Positions 25,889 to 32,762 of a stretch of 64,000 nucleotides of DNA are shown piece by piece (the first letter of the stretch is position 1; each line of letters begins with the position of its first letter). The stretch lies in the NCBI RefSeq assembly GCF_002288365.1, contig NZ_CP016782.1, positions 620,001 through 684,000 of the forward strand, in the 5' to 3' direction. The notes under the pieces were generated by a model. The model saw only the letters and a program-made list of their open reading frames with translations. It searched no databases and had not been told where the DNA came from. This stretch comes from Candidatus Planktophila limnetica. GTDB lineage: Bacteria; Actinomycetota; Actinomycetes; Nanopelagicales; Nanopelagicaceae. Both the position numbers and the translations under genes were made by a program.

Positions 25889-26639
25889 AAGAACACCAGT
25901 CACATAATCTGCTTTTGCGTGGGTTCCAAGTATTTGTCTGCATTGCCTCATTAATTGAAGCGGCAACATTGAGAAGTGCTTTTTCAGTCAAAATCAATTC
26001 AATTTCTGTCGGAGTACTCTTGAGCAAGTTGCCATCGCCCAAGTAGATCAATTGCAATAATTTTGGGATGACATTGTGCTCTTTCCAATACAGTAGCGCA
26101 TACACTCTTAACTGAAAAAGTGCTTTTTCTTCCCATCCAGGTTTTGGTGCTTTACCGGTTTTGTAATCAATGATGCGAACTTCACCAGTAGGGGCAACAT
26201 CTAAGCGATCCACATAACCGTGTAAATAGATTTCAGAGGACAAGTCTTGTTCTAGATGAAGTTCTCGGTGCGTGGGTTCAAATGATGTTGGATTTTCTAG
26301 TTCGAAGTATGTTGTTAATAGCGCCGTCGCCCGATCAAGCCATTCTTTCTCACTGGTTATTAACTCTGCTAGCTCTGGCTTTTGTGCCAATTGTTCTTGC
26401 CATCTAGTTGGTAATAGGTCAGTTGCCTGTTTAATGGTTCGTAACTGCGCAGGAGACTCAAAGAGATCGTGTAGAACCGTATGAACTAACGTGCCGCGTT
26501 CGGCATCCAAACTGGGGGATTCAGGTAATTGGTCAATGGTGCGATATTTGTAGAGCAGCGGACAATTTGAAAAATCATTTACCCTGCTGGGAGAGAGCCG
26601 TAACTGGTTCACTTGCGCGAAGATACTCTGATATTTCAC
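25860..26639 (-). CDS. RecB-family PD-(D/E)XK nuclease with Fe-S type cysteines
   Basis: A protein of about 259 residues with the single-domain RecB/Cas4-like nuclease fold. LRLSPSRVNDFSNCPLLYKYR holds the first Cys (quoted part SPSRVNDFSNCPLLYKYR), GTLVHTVLHDLFE the active His, GEVRIIDYKTGKAPKPGWEE the D-x-K core, and CDWCSFKSICP the last three cysteines of a probable 4Fe-4S cluster. The same gene lies beside trmI in mycobacteria, where it is tied to DNA repair. The start is uncertain: GTG 26639, 26648 or 26612; the frame extends to 26789 across trmI. Confidence 0.85.
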   Translation of the reverse strand: MKYQSIFAQVNQLRLSPSRVNDFSNCPLLYKYRTIDQLPESPSLDAERGTLVHTVLHDLFESPAQLRTIKQATDLLPTRWQEQLAQKPELAELITSEKEWLDRATALLTTYFELENPTSFEPTHRELHLEQDLSSEIYLHGYVDRLDVAPTGEVRIIDYKTGKAPKPGWEEKALFQLRVYALLYWKEHNVIPKLLQLIYLGDGNLLKSTPTEIELILTEKALLNVAASINEAMQTNTWNPRKSRLCDWCSFKSICPAHN

Positions 26640-26651
26640 TACTTGCACCCA

Positions 26652-26657
26652 TAAGAT
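26652..26657 (+). promoter_or_regulatory. -10 element TAAGAT of a leaderless trmI promoter
   Basis: TAAGAT lies six bases (acatcc) before the trmI ATG at 26664. The opposite strand of the same bases reads TATCTTA, which could serve the divergent nuclease gene. Confidence 0.52.
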
Positions 26658-26663
26658 ACATCC

Positions 26664-27515
26664 ATGTCTAATGATGGATTTTTCTCTATAGGTGATCGAA
26701 TTCAACTCACCGATCCCAAAGGGAAGATGTACACATTTACCATTACGCAGGGCAAAGAGTGGCACACGCATAAAGGGTGGATTGTTCATAATGATCTAGT
26801 TGGTTTACCAGAAGGAAGTGTTGTAAGCACCAGCGCGGGTTTGAAATTTACGGCCTTCAAACCGTTACTGGGCGATTTCGTTTTGTCCATGCCGCGTGGT
26901 GCAACAATTGTTTATCCGAAAGATGCCGCCATGATTGTAGGCGTTGCCGATATTTTTCCGGGAGCCAAAGTTATAGAAGCTGGAGTAGGAAGTGGCGCTC
27001 TTGCTATTTCACTTTTACGTGCGATTGGTCCACAAGGCCAACTCCATAGTTTCGAACGCAGGGAAGATTTTGCAGATATAGCTAGGGATAATGTTGCAAC
27101 ATATTTTGGGTTATTGCCGCCAAACTGGAATTTAACAGTGGGTTCAGTTCAAGAATCAAGTACTGAAGATAAATTCGATCGAGTTATTCTGGACATGTTG
27201 GCACCGTGGGAGTGCGTCGATTATGCCGCACAGATTCTTAGACCAGGTGGAGTTTTTCTAGCATATGTAGCTACTACGACGCAGTTATCTGCAACAGCTG
27301 AAGCCCTTAAGGAAGATGGACGTTTTACTGAACCACTTAGTTCAGAAACGATTGTGAGAGATTGGCATCACGAAGGGTTGGCAGTTAGGCCAATGCAACG
27401 AATGATTGGCCACACGGGTTTTCTTATTGTGAGCAGACGTATGGCTCCTGGTGTAGAAGTACTCGCGCGTCGTAGACGTCCATCAAAAGGTGCATACGGT
27501 GTCGCGGAAGAGTGA
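26664..27515 (+). CDS. trmI: tRNA (adenine-58-N1) methyltransferase TrmI
   Basis: TrmI makes m1A58 in the T loop of tRNA. The 283-residue protein has an N-terminal beta domain (GDRIQLTDPKGKMYTFTI), then a Rossmann methyltransferase with VIEAGVGSGALAISLLRAIG near residue 105 (SAM binding), HSFERREDFADIARDN, and the catalytic VILDMLAPWE near 172. The protein ends in a basic tail. It overlaps pafB by 17 bases. In mycobacteria the Pup-proteasome genes lie between trmI and pafB; here they are missing. Confidence 0.94.
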   Translation: MSNDGFFSIGDRIQLTDPKGKMYTFTITQGKEWHTHKGWIVHNDLVGLPEGSVVSTSAGLKFTAFKPLLGDFVLSMPRGATIVYPKDAAMIVGVADIFPGAKVIEAGVGSGALAISLLRAIGPQGQLHSFERREDFADIARDNVATYFGLLPPNWNLTVGSVQESSTEDKFDRVILDMLAPWECVDYAAQILRPGGVFLAYVATTTQLSATAEALKEDGRFTEPLSSETIVRDWHHEGLAVRPMQRMIGHTGFLIVSRRMAPGVEVLARRRRPSKGAYGVAEE

Positions 27516-28440
27516 GCGTTTAGTTAATTTAGTTATTGCGTTGTTGGCAACTAAGCGTTACATAACAAAATCAGAGATATTTAGAACCATTGAGGGTTAT
27601 GAAGGTTCTAATGAATCTATGGAGCGAATGTTCGAGCGAGATAAGGACGAGTTACGAAGCTTAGGTATTGATATCGAAGTTTCAGGCTTAGATCCTCTCT
27701 TTGACGATGAAGTGGGATATCGAATACGTGCGGAAGATTTCGAGATGGACCGTGCTGGATATTCCGCACAGGAAATTGCTTACATGTCATTGGCCGCACA
27801 GTTATGGAAAGACGCATCGCTCAGTGATGTTTCACAGAAAGCTATACGTAAATTATCGGCAGTCTCTGGACCAGCAGATATTTCAGAAATTCCCGCTTTC
27901 GCACCAGTGATTTTGACAGCGCCAAAGTTTCTTGGAGATCTCATTGGTGCAATGACTGATCGCAGAGTGGTTGAATTTAAGTACTTAAACAGCGAAATGA
28001 ATGCTCATAATCGCAAGGTTCATGTTTACTCTTATTTCTCGCTTAAGGGTTTTTGGTATTTCACCGGTTTTGATGTGGATAAGTCTGAGACCCGAACTTT
28101 TCGAAGCGATCGAGTTTTCGGTGAGTTAAGCGTTTCAAAGAAAACAGATTGTTATCAGATTCCGACTGATTTTAAGACTGATCTATCTTTCGAGGAAAAT
28201 CGTTCATTATCAGAAGCTCAATTACGGGTTAGAAACGGTAGAGGATCGCAGTTAAGAATTCTTGCTTCAAGTATCAAAACTGGTGAAGACTTCGACATCA
28301 TTAGAGTTTCGTACTCCTCAGAGGAAGAGATGCTGGCACTCATCTTGTGGCATTTAGATGATGTTTTAGTTATTGGTCCCGAATCATTGAAGCGATCTGT
28401 CATTGAAGCCTTGACTCAGTTAGTTGAAGTTCATGGTTAA
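27499..28440 (+). CDS. pafB: WYL-domain transcription activator PafB
   Basis: PafB pairs with PafC to activate DNA-damage genes in Actinobacteria. This 313-residue protein has an N-terminal winged-helix domain (SERLVNLVIALLATKRYITK), a central WYL domain with RVVEFKYLN and FSLKGFWYFTGFD, and a C-terminal WCX extension. It starts with GTG 27499 (AAGG nine bases before) or GTG 27490, both inside trmI. pafC overlaps its end. Tandem pafB-pafC followed by tatA-tatC is the mycobacterial order. Confidence 0.92.
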   Translation: MSRKSERLVNLVIALLATKRYITKSEIFRTIEGYEGSNESMERMFERDKDELRSLGIDIEVSGLDPLFDDEVGYRIRAEDFEMDRAGYSAQEIAYMSLAAQLWKDASLSDVSQKAIRKLSAVSGPADISEIPAFAPVILTAPKFLGDLIGAMTDRRVVEFKYLNSEMNAHNRKVHVYSYFSLKGFWYFTGFDVDKSETRTFRSDRVFGELSVSKKTDCYQIPTDFKTDLSFEENRSLSEAQLRVRNGRGSQLRILASSIKTGEDFDIIRVSYSSEEEMLALILWHLDDVLVIGPESLKRSVIEALTQLVEVHG

Positions 28441-29350
28441 GCAGATCCTAGATAACCAAGTTAATCGATTGCTTGATTTGGTACCTTACTTGATCGCAAA
28501 CCAAGGTGTTTCTCTCGACCAAGTTGCTAAAGATTTTCAGATTAGCAAATCAAATGTTTTGGAGGACTTAAATACCTTGTGGATGTGTGGACTACCAGGT
28601 TATACGGCTTTGGAGCTAATTGATCTATCCTTCGAATCAGGTTACGTATCAATCAGAAATGCAGAAGTACTAAGCAAGCCTCGAAAACTTACAACCATTG
28701 AAGTGGGTGCAGTAATTATTGGACTATGCATACTGCGAGAGTCGTACGCTCCGATCGATGTTCATGCGCAAGCGATTGATGATCTGATTGCACGATTGTC
28801 CAAGAAATCAAATGTCGCGGTGCCAGTCACACTGTCAAACAATGTTTCAAAGCAATTACGAACGGAAGTGAATTCAGCCATTGCTACAAAGAAGAACTTA
28901 ACGATCACTTATCACTCATTTTCACGTGATGAAGTAACAAGTAGAGAAATCTCCCCTTTTTCAATCAAGCACGATGGAACTTTCGAGTATGTGGAGTCTT
29001 ATTGTCATGTAGCCAAAGATTTTCGATCTTTTCGATTAGACCGAATTTTGAGTGCAGTAGTCAGCACAAGCACCACCAATCAAGTACCTAAGAATGATGG
29101 CTCAGATGATGGGCGCATTGAAGTTCACATAAAGATTGGTTCGAATTCACGTAAAGTTACTGAAACTTTTAATCTCAAAGTTCCTGAAGAACTACATCAT
29201 GGAAATGAATTTAAAAGCTCGGTCTATAATCTTGAATGGATCATCCGAACTATTTCTAGTTTGAAGTCATCGGCAGTAGTTACCCAGCCGCTAGATGTTC
29301 GTTCCCAGGTAGGTTTGAGGGCGCAGAAGGCTCTAGATCTGTACGCTTAG
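28433..29350 (+). CDS. pafC: WYL-domain transcription activator PafC
   Basis: PafC is the partner of PafB. The 305-residue protein has a winged-helix start (NRLLDLVPYLIANQGVSLDQ), a WYL domain with LTITYHSFSRDEV and SYCHVAKDFRSFRLDRI, and a WCX-like C-terminal domain from about residue 223. The ATG at 28433 overlaps the pafB stop by 8 bases. The 3' 252 bases, from 29099, are inside the left arm of a 1,498-bp tandem duplication, so a headless second copy of the WCX domain exists at 30597-30848. This left copy is intact. Confidence 0.92.
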   Translation: MVKQILDNQVNRLLDLVPYLIANQGVSLDQVAKDFQISKSNVLEDLNTLWMCGLPGYTALELIDLSFESGYVSIRNAEVLSKPRKLTTIEVGAVIIGLCILRESYAPIDVHAQAIDDLIARLSKKSNVAVPVTLSNNVSKQLRTEVNSAIATKKNLTITYHSFSRDEVTSREISPFSIKHDGTFEYVESYCHVAKDFRSFRLDRILSAVVSTSTTNQVPKNDGSDDGRIEVHIKIGSNSRKVTETFNLKVPEELHHGNEFKSSVYNLEWIIRTISSLKSSAVVTQPLDVRSQVGLRAQKALDLYA

Positions 29351-29426
29351 GGGAGTTGGGTAGGTTTTACGGCCTCTTGTGGGATAAAGTTACACACAGA
29401 TTCTTCTGTTGAGAAAGCGAGAAATT

Positions 29427-29612
29427 ATGTTTTTGCGCGAACCAAGCCACATCCTCATTCTTCTTTTAGTTGTGTTAGTCCTCTTTGGCGCAAAACGTCT
29501 TCCAGATTCTGCCCGCTCTTTGGGAAAGAGTATGCGCATCTTTAAAAGCGAGATTAAAGAAATGAAGCAAGACGACAAGAAATCAGATAACGACGAGTCA
29601 ACTGAGAAATAG
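29427..29612 (+). CDS. tatA: Sec-independent translocase protein TatA, copy 1
   Basis: TatA forms the pore-like element of the twin-arginine pathway, which exports folded proteins. The 61-residue protein has the family layout: a short N-terminus with one membrane helix ([20 protein letters not shown], with the FG hinge), an amphipathic helix ([18 protein letters not shown]) and an acidic-basic tail. ATG 29427 is preferred over TTG-type 29409 because Tat helices begin near the start. tatC follows 4 bases later. Identical to the copy at 30925. Confidence 0.93.
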   Translation: MFLREPSHILILLLVVLVLFGAKRLPDSARSLGKSMRIFKSEIKEMKQDDKKSDNDESTEK

Positions 29613-29616
29613 TTCA

Positions 29617-30390
29617 ATGACGACCTCTTCGGGTGGTCGCATGCCCCTGCTTGATCATCTCCGCGAATTGCGCAAGCGCATAATGCGTTCAGCTATCGCC
29701 ATTTCACTCTTTGCAATTTTAGGTTGGTATTTTTACAACGACATAATTGTGCAATTAGCTAGTCCTGTATGTGACTTACGTGCAGCCCAAGAACAAGGCC
29801 AGCAATATTGTGGATCACTGTACATAAGCGGTGTACTTGGACCTTTAAATTTGCAGATTAAAGTCGCTCTACTCACAGGAATCATCATGGCAGCGCCGAT
29901 TTGGTTATTTCAGTTGTGGTCATTTATCGCACCCGGTTTACACAAGAAGGAAAAGAGAAATTCAATCTTTTTTGCACTCGCAGCCACACCATTTTTTGCA
30001 GTGGGTGCTTATCTAGGTTACGCAATACTTCCAACTGCTGTGAAAGTACTCTTCGGCTTCACACCAGAGGCTCTAACCAACCTCGTAAAATTCGATGATT
30101 ACTTAGATTTCGTATTGAGAATTATCTTGATTTTCGGTTTGGCTTTTGAACTGCCCGTATTCTTAATCAGCTTCAATCTCATTGGTTTTCTCAGAGGTTC
30201 AACAATCTTAAGACCGTGGCGTATTTGGGTTTTCTCCATAGTTTTGTTCACTGCTGCATTCACGCCAACACCTGATCCATTGACCATGGCCTTGCTCGCT
30301 CTTCCTTTAATTGCCCTCTATTTAGCCGCAGGGGTCTTTGCTCTTCTCAATGATAAGCGCAGGGATAGAAAGAATCCAGATCGTGTCTGA
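29617..30390 (+). CDS. tatC: Twin-arginine translocase subunit TatC, copy 1
   Basis: TatC recognises the twin-arginine signal. The 257-residue protein has six membrane helices with the signatures MPLLDHLRELRKRIMRSAIA at the N-terminus (signal-binding Glu-Leu-Arg), YLDFVLRIILIFGLAFELPV in the middle and FTAAFTPTPDPLTMALLALP (periplasmic Thr-Pro-x-Pro loop) near the end. The stop overlaps the GTG of dagK by 8 bases. The DNA is identical to the copy at 31115-31888, so both are likely functional. Confidence 0.95.
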   Translation: MTTSSGGRMPLLDHLRELRKRIMRSAIAISLFAILGWYFYNDIIVQLASPVCDLRAAQEQGQQYCGSLYISGVLGPLNLQIKVALLTGIIMAAPIWLFQLWSFIAPGLHKKEKRNSIFFALAATPFFAVGAYLGYAILPTAVKVLFGFTPEALTNLVKFDDYLDFVLRIILIFGLAFELPVFLISFNLIGFLRGSTILRPWRIWVFSIVLFTAAFTPTPDPLTMALLALPLIALYLAAGVFALLNDKRRDRKNPDRV

Positions 30391-30607
30391 TTGCCTTTGG
30401 GCAATAGTTATAAATCCAACGTCAGGTCGGGGTAAAGGAGCTGAAGTTGGAAAGACGGTTGCCGGTTATTTTTCTAAACACGACCTGAAATATCAAATTA
30501 TTTCTGGAACATCAGCTGCAAGTGTTTTAAAAGATCTTCGTCTTTTTCTCAGTAATCATCGGCAATGTCCTGGGGTTATCTCCGTTGGAGGAGATGGGCT
30601 CAGATGA
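30383..30607 (+). pseudogene. Truncated diacylglycerol kinase-like gene at the duplication junction
   Basis: The first 71 codons are identical to the intact dagK at 31881. The frame then meets the junction (GGG CTC AGA TGA) and stops after GGDGLR. It keeps the N-terminal INPTSGRGKG and the nucleotide-loop GGDG but lacks the rest of the catalytic domain and the whole C-terminal domain, so it cannot be active. It arose directly from the tandem duplication. Confidence 0.92.
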
Positions 30608-30848
30608 TGGGCGCATTGAAGTTCACATAAAGATTGGTTCGAATTCACGTAAAGTTACTGAAACTTTTAATCTCAAAGTTCCTGAAGAACTACATCATGG
30701 AAATGAATTTAAAAGCTCGGTCTATAATCTTGAATGGATCATCCGAACTATTTCTAGTTTGAAGTCATCGGCAGTAGTTACCCAGCCGCTAGATGTTCGT
30801 TCCCAGGTAGGTTTGAGGGCGCAGAAGGCTCTAGATCTGTACGCTTAG
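30597..30848 (+). pseudogene. Headless pafC fragment at the duplication junction
   Basis: This is the last 252 bases of pafC (83 codons and stop), without the winged-helix or WYL core. By chance the dagK sequence to its left supplies an in-frame ATG at 30594 and an in-frame TTG at 30585, so a short WCX-domain protein could be read. There is no well-placed ribosome site (GGAGGA is too close), so expression is doubtful. Confidence 0.9.
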
Positions 30849-30924
30849 GGGAGTTGGGTAGGTTTTACGGCCTCTTGTGGGATAAAGTTACACACAGATT
30901 CTTCTGTTGAGAAAGCGAGAAATT

Positions 30925-31110
30925 ATGTTTTTGCGCGAACCAAGCCACATCCTCATTCTTCTTTTAGTTGTGTTAGTCCTCTTTGGCGCAAAACGTCTTC
31001 CAGATTCTGCCCGCTCTTTGGGAAAGAGTATGCGCATCTTTAAAAGCGAGATTAAAGAAATGAAGCAAGACGACAAGAAATCAGATAACGACGAGTCAAC
31101 TGAGAAATAG
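30925..31110 (+). CDS. tatA: Sec-independent translocase protein TatA, copy 2
   Basis: Identical in sequence to the copy at 29427-29612, including the upstream GAGAAAGCGAG and the TAAAGT that may be the -10 hexamer of its promoter, so it probably keeps its own transcription start. tatC copy 2 follows after 4 bases. With an unchanged coding frame this copy should make normal TatA, doubling dosage. Confidence 0.93.
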   Translation: MFLREPSHILILLLVVLVLFGAKRLPDSARSLGKSMRIFKSEIKEMKQDDKKSDNDESTEK

Positions 31111-31114
31111 TTCA

Positions 31115-31888
31115 ATGACGACCTCTTCGGGTGGTCGCATGCCCCTGCTTGATCATCTCCGCGAATTGCGCAAGCGCATAATGCGTTCAGCTATCGCCAT
31201 TTCACTCTTTGCAATTTTAGGTTGGTATTTTTACAACGACATAATTGTGCAATTAGCTAGTCCTGTATGTGACTTACGTGCAGCCCAAGAACAAGGCCAG
31301 CAATATTGTGGATCACTGTACATAAGCGGTGTACTTGGACCTTTAAATTTGCAGATTAAAGTCGCTCTACTCACAGGAATCATCATGGCAGCGCCGATTT
31401 GGTTATTTCAGTTGTGGTCATTTATCGCACCCGGTTTACACAAGAAGGAAAAGAGAAATTCAATCTTTTTTGCACTCGCAGCCACACCATTTTTTGCAGT
31501 GGGTGCTTATCTAGGTTACGCAATACTTCCAACTGCTGTGAAAGTACTCTTCGGCTTCACACCAGAGGCTCTAACCAACCTCGTAAAATTCGATGATTAC
31601 TTAGATTTCGTATTGAGAATTATCTTGATTTTCGGTTTGGCTTTTGAACTGCCCGTATTCTTAATCAGCTTCAATCTCATTGGTTTTCTCAGAGGTTCAA
31701 CAATCTTAAGACCGTGGCGTATTTGGGTTTTCTCCATAGTTTTGTTCACTGCTGCATTCACGCCAACACCTGATCCATTGACCATGGCCTTGCTCGCTCT
31801 TCCTTTAATTGCCCTCTATTTAGCCGCAGGGGTCTTTGCTCTTCTCAATGATAAGCGCAGGGATAGAAAGAATCCAGATCGTGTCTGA
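31115..31888 (+). CDS. tatC: Twin-arginine translocase subunit TatC, copy 2
   Basis: Identical 257-residue product to the copy at 29617-30390. This copy is the one still coupled to an intact dagK, whose GTG start overlaps the tatC stop by 8 bases. In the ancestral single-copy state the order must have been pafC-tatA-tatC-dagK-helY. Confidence 0.95.
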   Translation: MTTSSGGRMPLLDHLRELRKRIMRSAIAISLFAILGWYFYNDIIVQLASPVCDLRAAQEQGQQYCGSLYISGVLGPLNLQIKVALLTGIIMAAPIWLFQLWSFIAPGLHKKEKRNSIFFALAATPFFAVGAYLGYAILPTAVKVLFGFTPEALTNLVKFDDYLDFVLRIILIFGLAFELPVFLISFNLIGFLRGSTILRPWRIWVFSIVLFTAAFTPTPDPLTMALLALPLIALYLAAGVFALLNDKRRDRKNPDRV

Positions 31889-32762
31889 TTGCCTTTGGGC
31901 AATAGTTATAAATCCAACGTCAGGTCGGGGTAAAGGAGCTGAAGTTGGAAAGACGGTTGCCGGTTATTTTTCTAAACACGACCTGAAATATCAAATTATT
32001 TCTGGAACATCAGCTGCAAGTGTTTTAAAAGATCTTCGTCTTTTTCTCAGTAATCATCGGCAATGTCCTGGGGTTATCTCCGTTGGAGGAGATGGGCTGG
32101 CGCATTTAATTCTGCAAGCAGTTGTTCCAAGCAAAATACCTTTTGCCGTTATTCCTGCCGGCACAGGAAATGATTTCGTCAGGGCGCTTAAATGGTCGCT
32201 TGATGATATTGAGACGCAACTAGATTTTGTAACAACGCAGGATCCTACTGCGATAGATTTAGGTTTAGTTGATGGAGAATGGTTTGGAGCAGTTCTATCG
32301 TCAGGATTTGATTCCACCGTCAATGAGAGAGCGAATAAACTTAAATGGCCCAAGGGGCCGGCTAAGTACAATGTTGCAATAGCTTTAGAGTTGCCAACAT
32401 TTAAGCCTTCTGAATTCACGATTGAATTAGATGATCGCACGATAGAGACTCAAGCAATGTTGATTGCAGTTGGTAACGGATCTAGCTACGGGGGAGGCAT
32501 GCAAGTGTGTCCTCAGGCATCTCTTACGGATGGATTATTTGACGTGATGATTTTGAGCCCAATTTCTAAATTGGAGTTCATCAAAGTGTTTCCAACCGTG
32601 TACTCAGGCACGCATATAAAACATCCTGAAGTCAGTATTTATAGAAGCAAGAAAGTGCGAATTCATTCAACAGCGATTGCTTATGCTGATGGTGAGAGAA
32701 TCGGTGCACTACCAGTTAGCGCTGAGTGCGTTCCCAGCGCCGGGTTAACATGGAGAAGGTAA
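31881..32762 (+). CDS. dagK: Diacylglycerol/lipid kinase (DagK/YegS family)
   Basis: A 293-residue soluble lipid kinase of the DAGK catalytic family. It starts INPTSGRGKGAEVGK near residue 9, has the nucleotide loop VISVGGDGLAHLILQ near 65, PAGTGNDFVRALKW near 92 and a C-terminal beta domain (YADGERIGALPVSAEC). It likely phosphorylates diacylglycerol or a related lipid for recycling into phospholipid. The GTG at 31881 overlaps tatC; the longer frame from 31836 lies inside tatC. The family also contains sphingosine-like and multi-lipid kinases, so the substrate is inferred. Confidence 0.87.
   Translation: MSDCLWAIVINPTSGRGKGAEVGKTVAGYFSKHDLKYQIISGTSAASVLKDLRLFLSNHRQCPGVISVGGDGLAHLILQAVVPSKIPFAVIPAGTGNDFVRALKWSLDDIETQLDFVTTQDPTAIDLGLVDGEWFGAVLSSGFDSTVNERANKLKWPKGPAKYNVAIALELPTFKPSEFTIELDDRTIETQAMLIAVGNGSSYGGGMQVCPQASLTDGLFDVMILSPISKLEFIKVFPTVYSGTHIKHPEVSIYRSKKVRIHSTAIAYADGERIGALPVSAECVPSAGLTWRR

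Larger units (their letters stand above)
29099..30596 (+). repeat. Left copy of a 1,498-bp direct tandem duplication
   Basis: Bases 29099-30596 repeat as 30597-32094 with no difference that I can find; frames in both strands give identical products. The unit holds the pafC 3' end, tatA, tatC and the dagK 5' part. The left boundary, junction and right boundary all contain GGCT (29099, 30597, 32095), so the exact breakpoint can slide by four bases. Confidence 0.95.
30597..32094 (+). repeat. Right copy of the 1,498-bp direct tandem duplication
   Basis: See the left copy at 29099. This arm carries the headless pafC, tatA copy 2, tatC copy 2 and joins without a break into the intact dagK. Divergence after 32098 defines its end. 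Confidence 0.95.

Noticed and set aside
26640-26789. N-terminal extension of the RecB-like nuclease
   Set aside because: The extra 50 codons run antisense through the trmI promoter and start and have no similarity to the family's first motif, which begins after residue 60 of the long frame.
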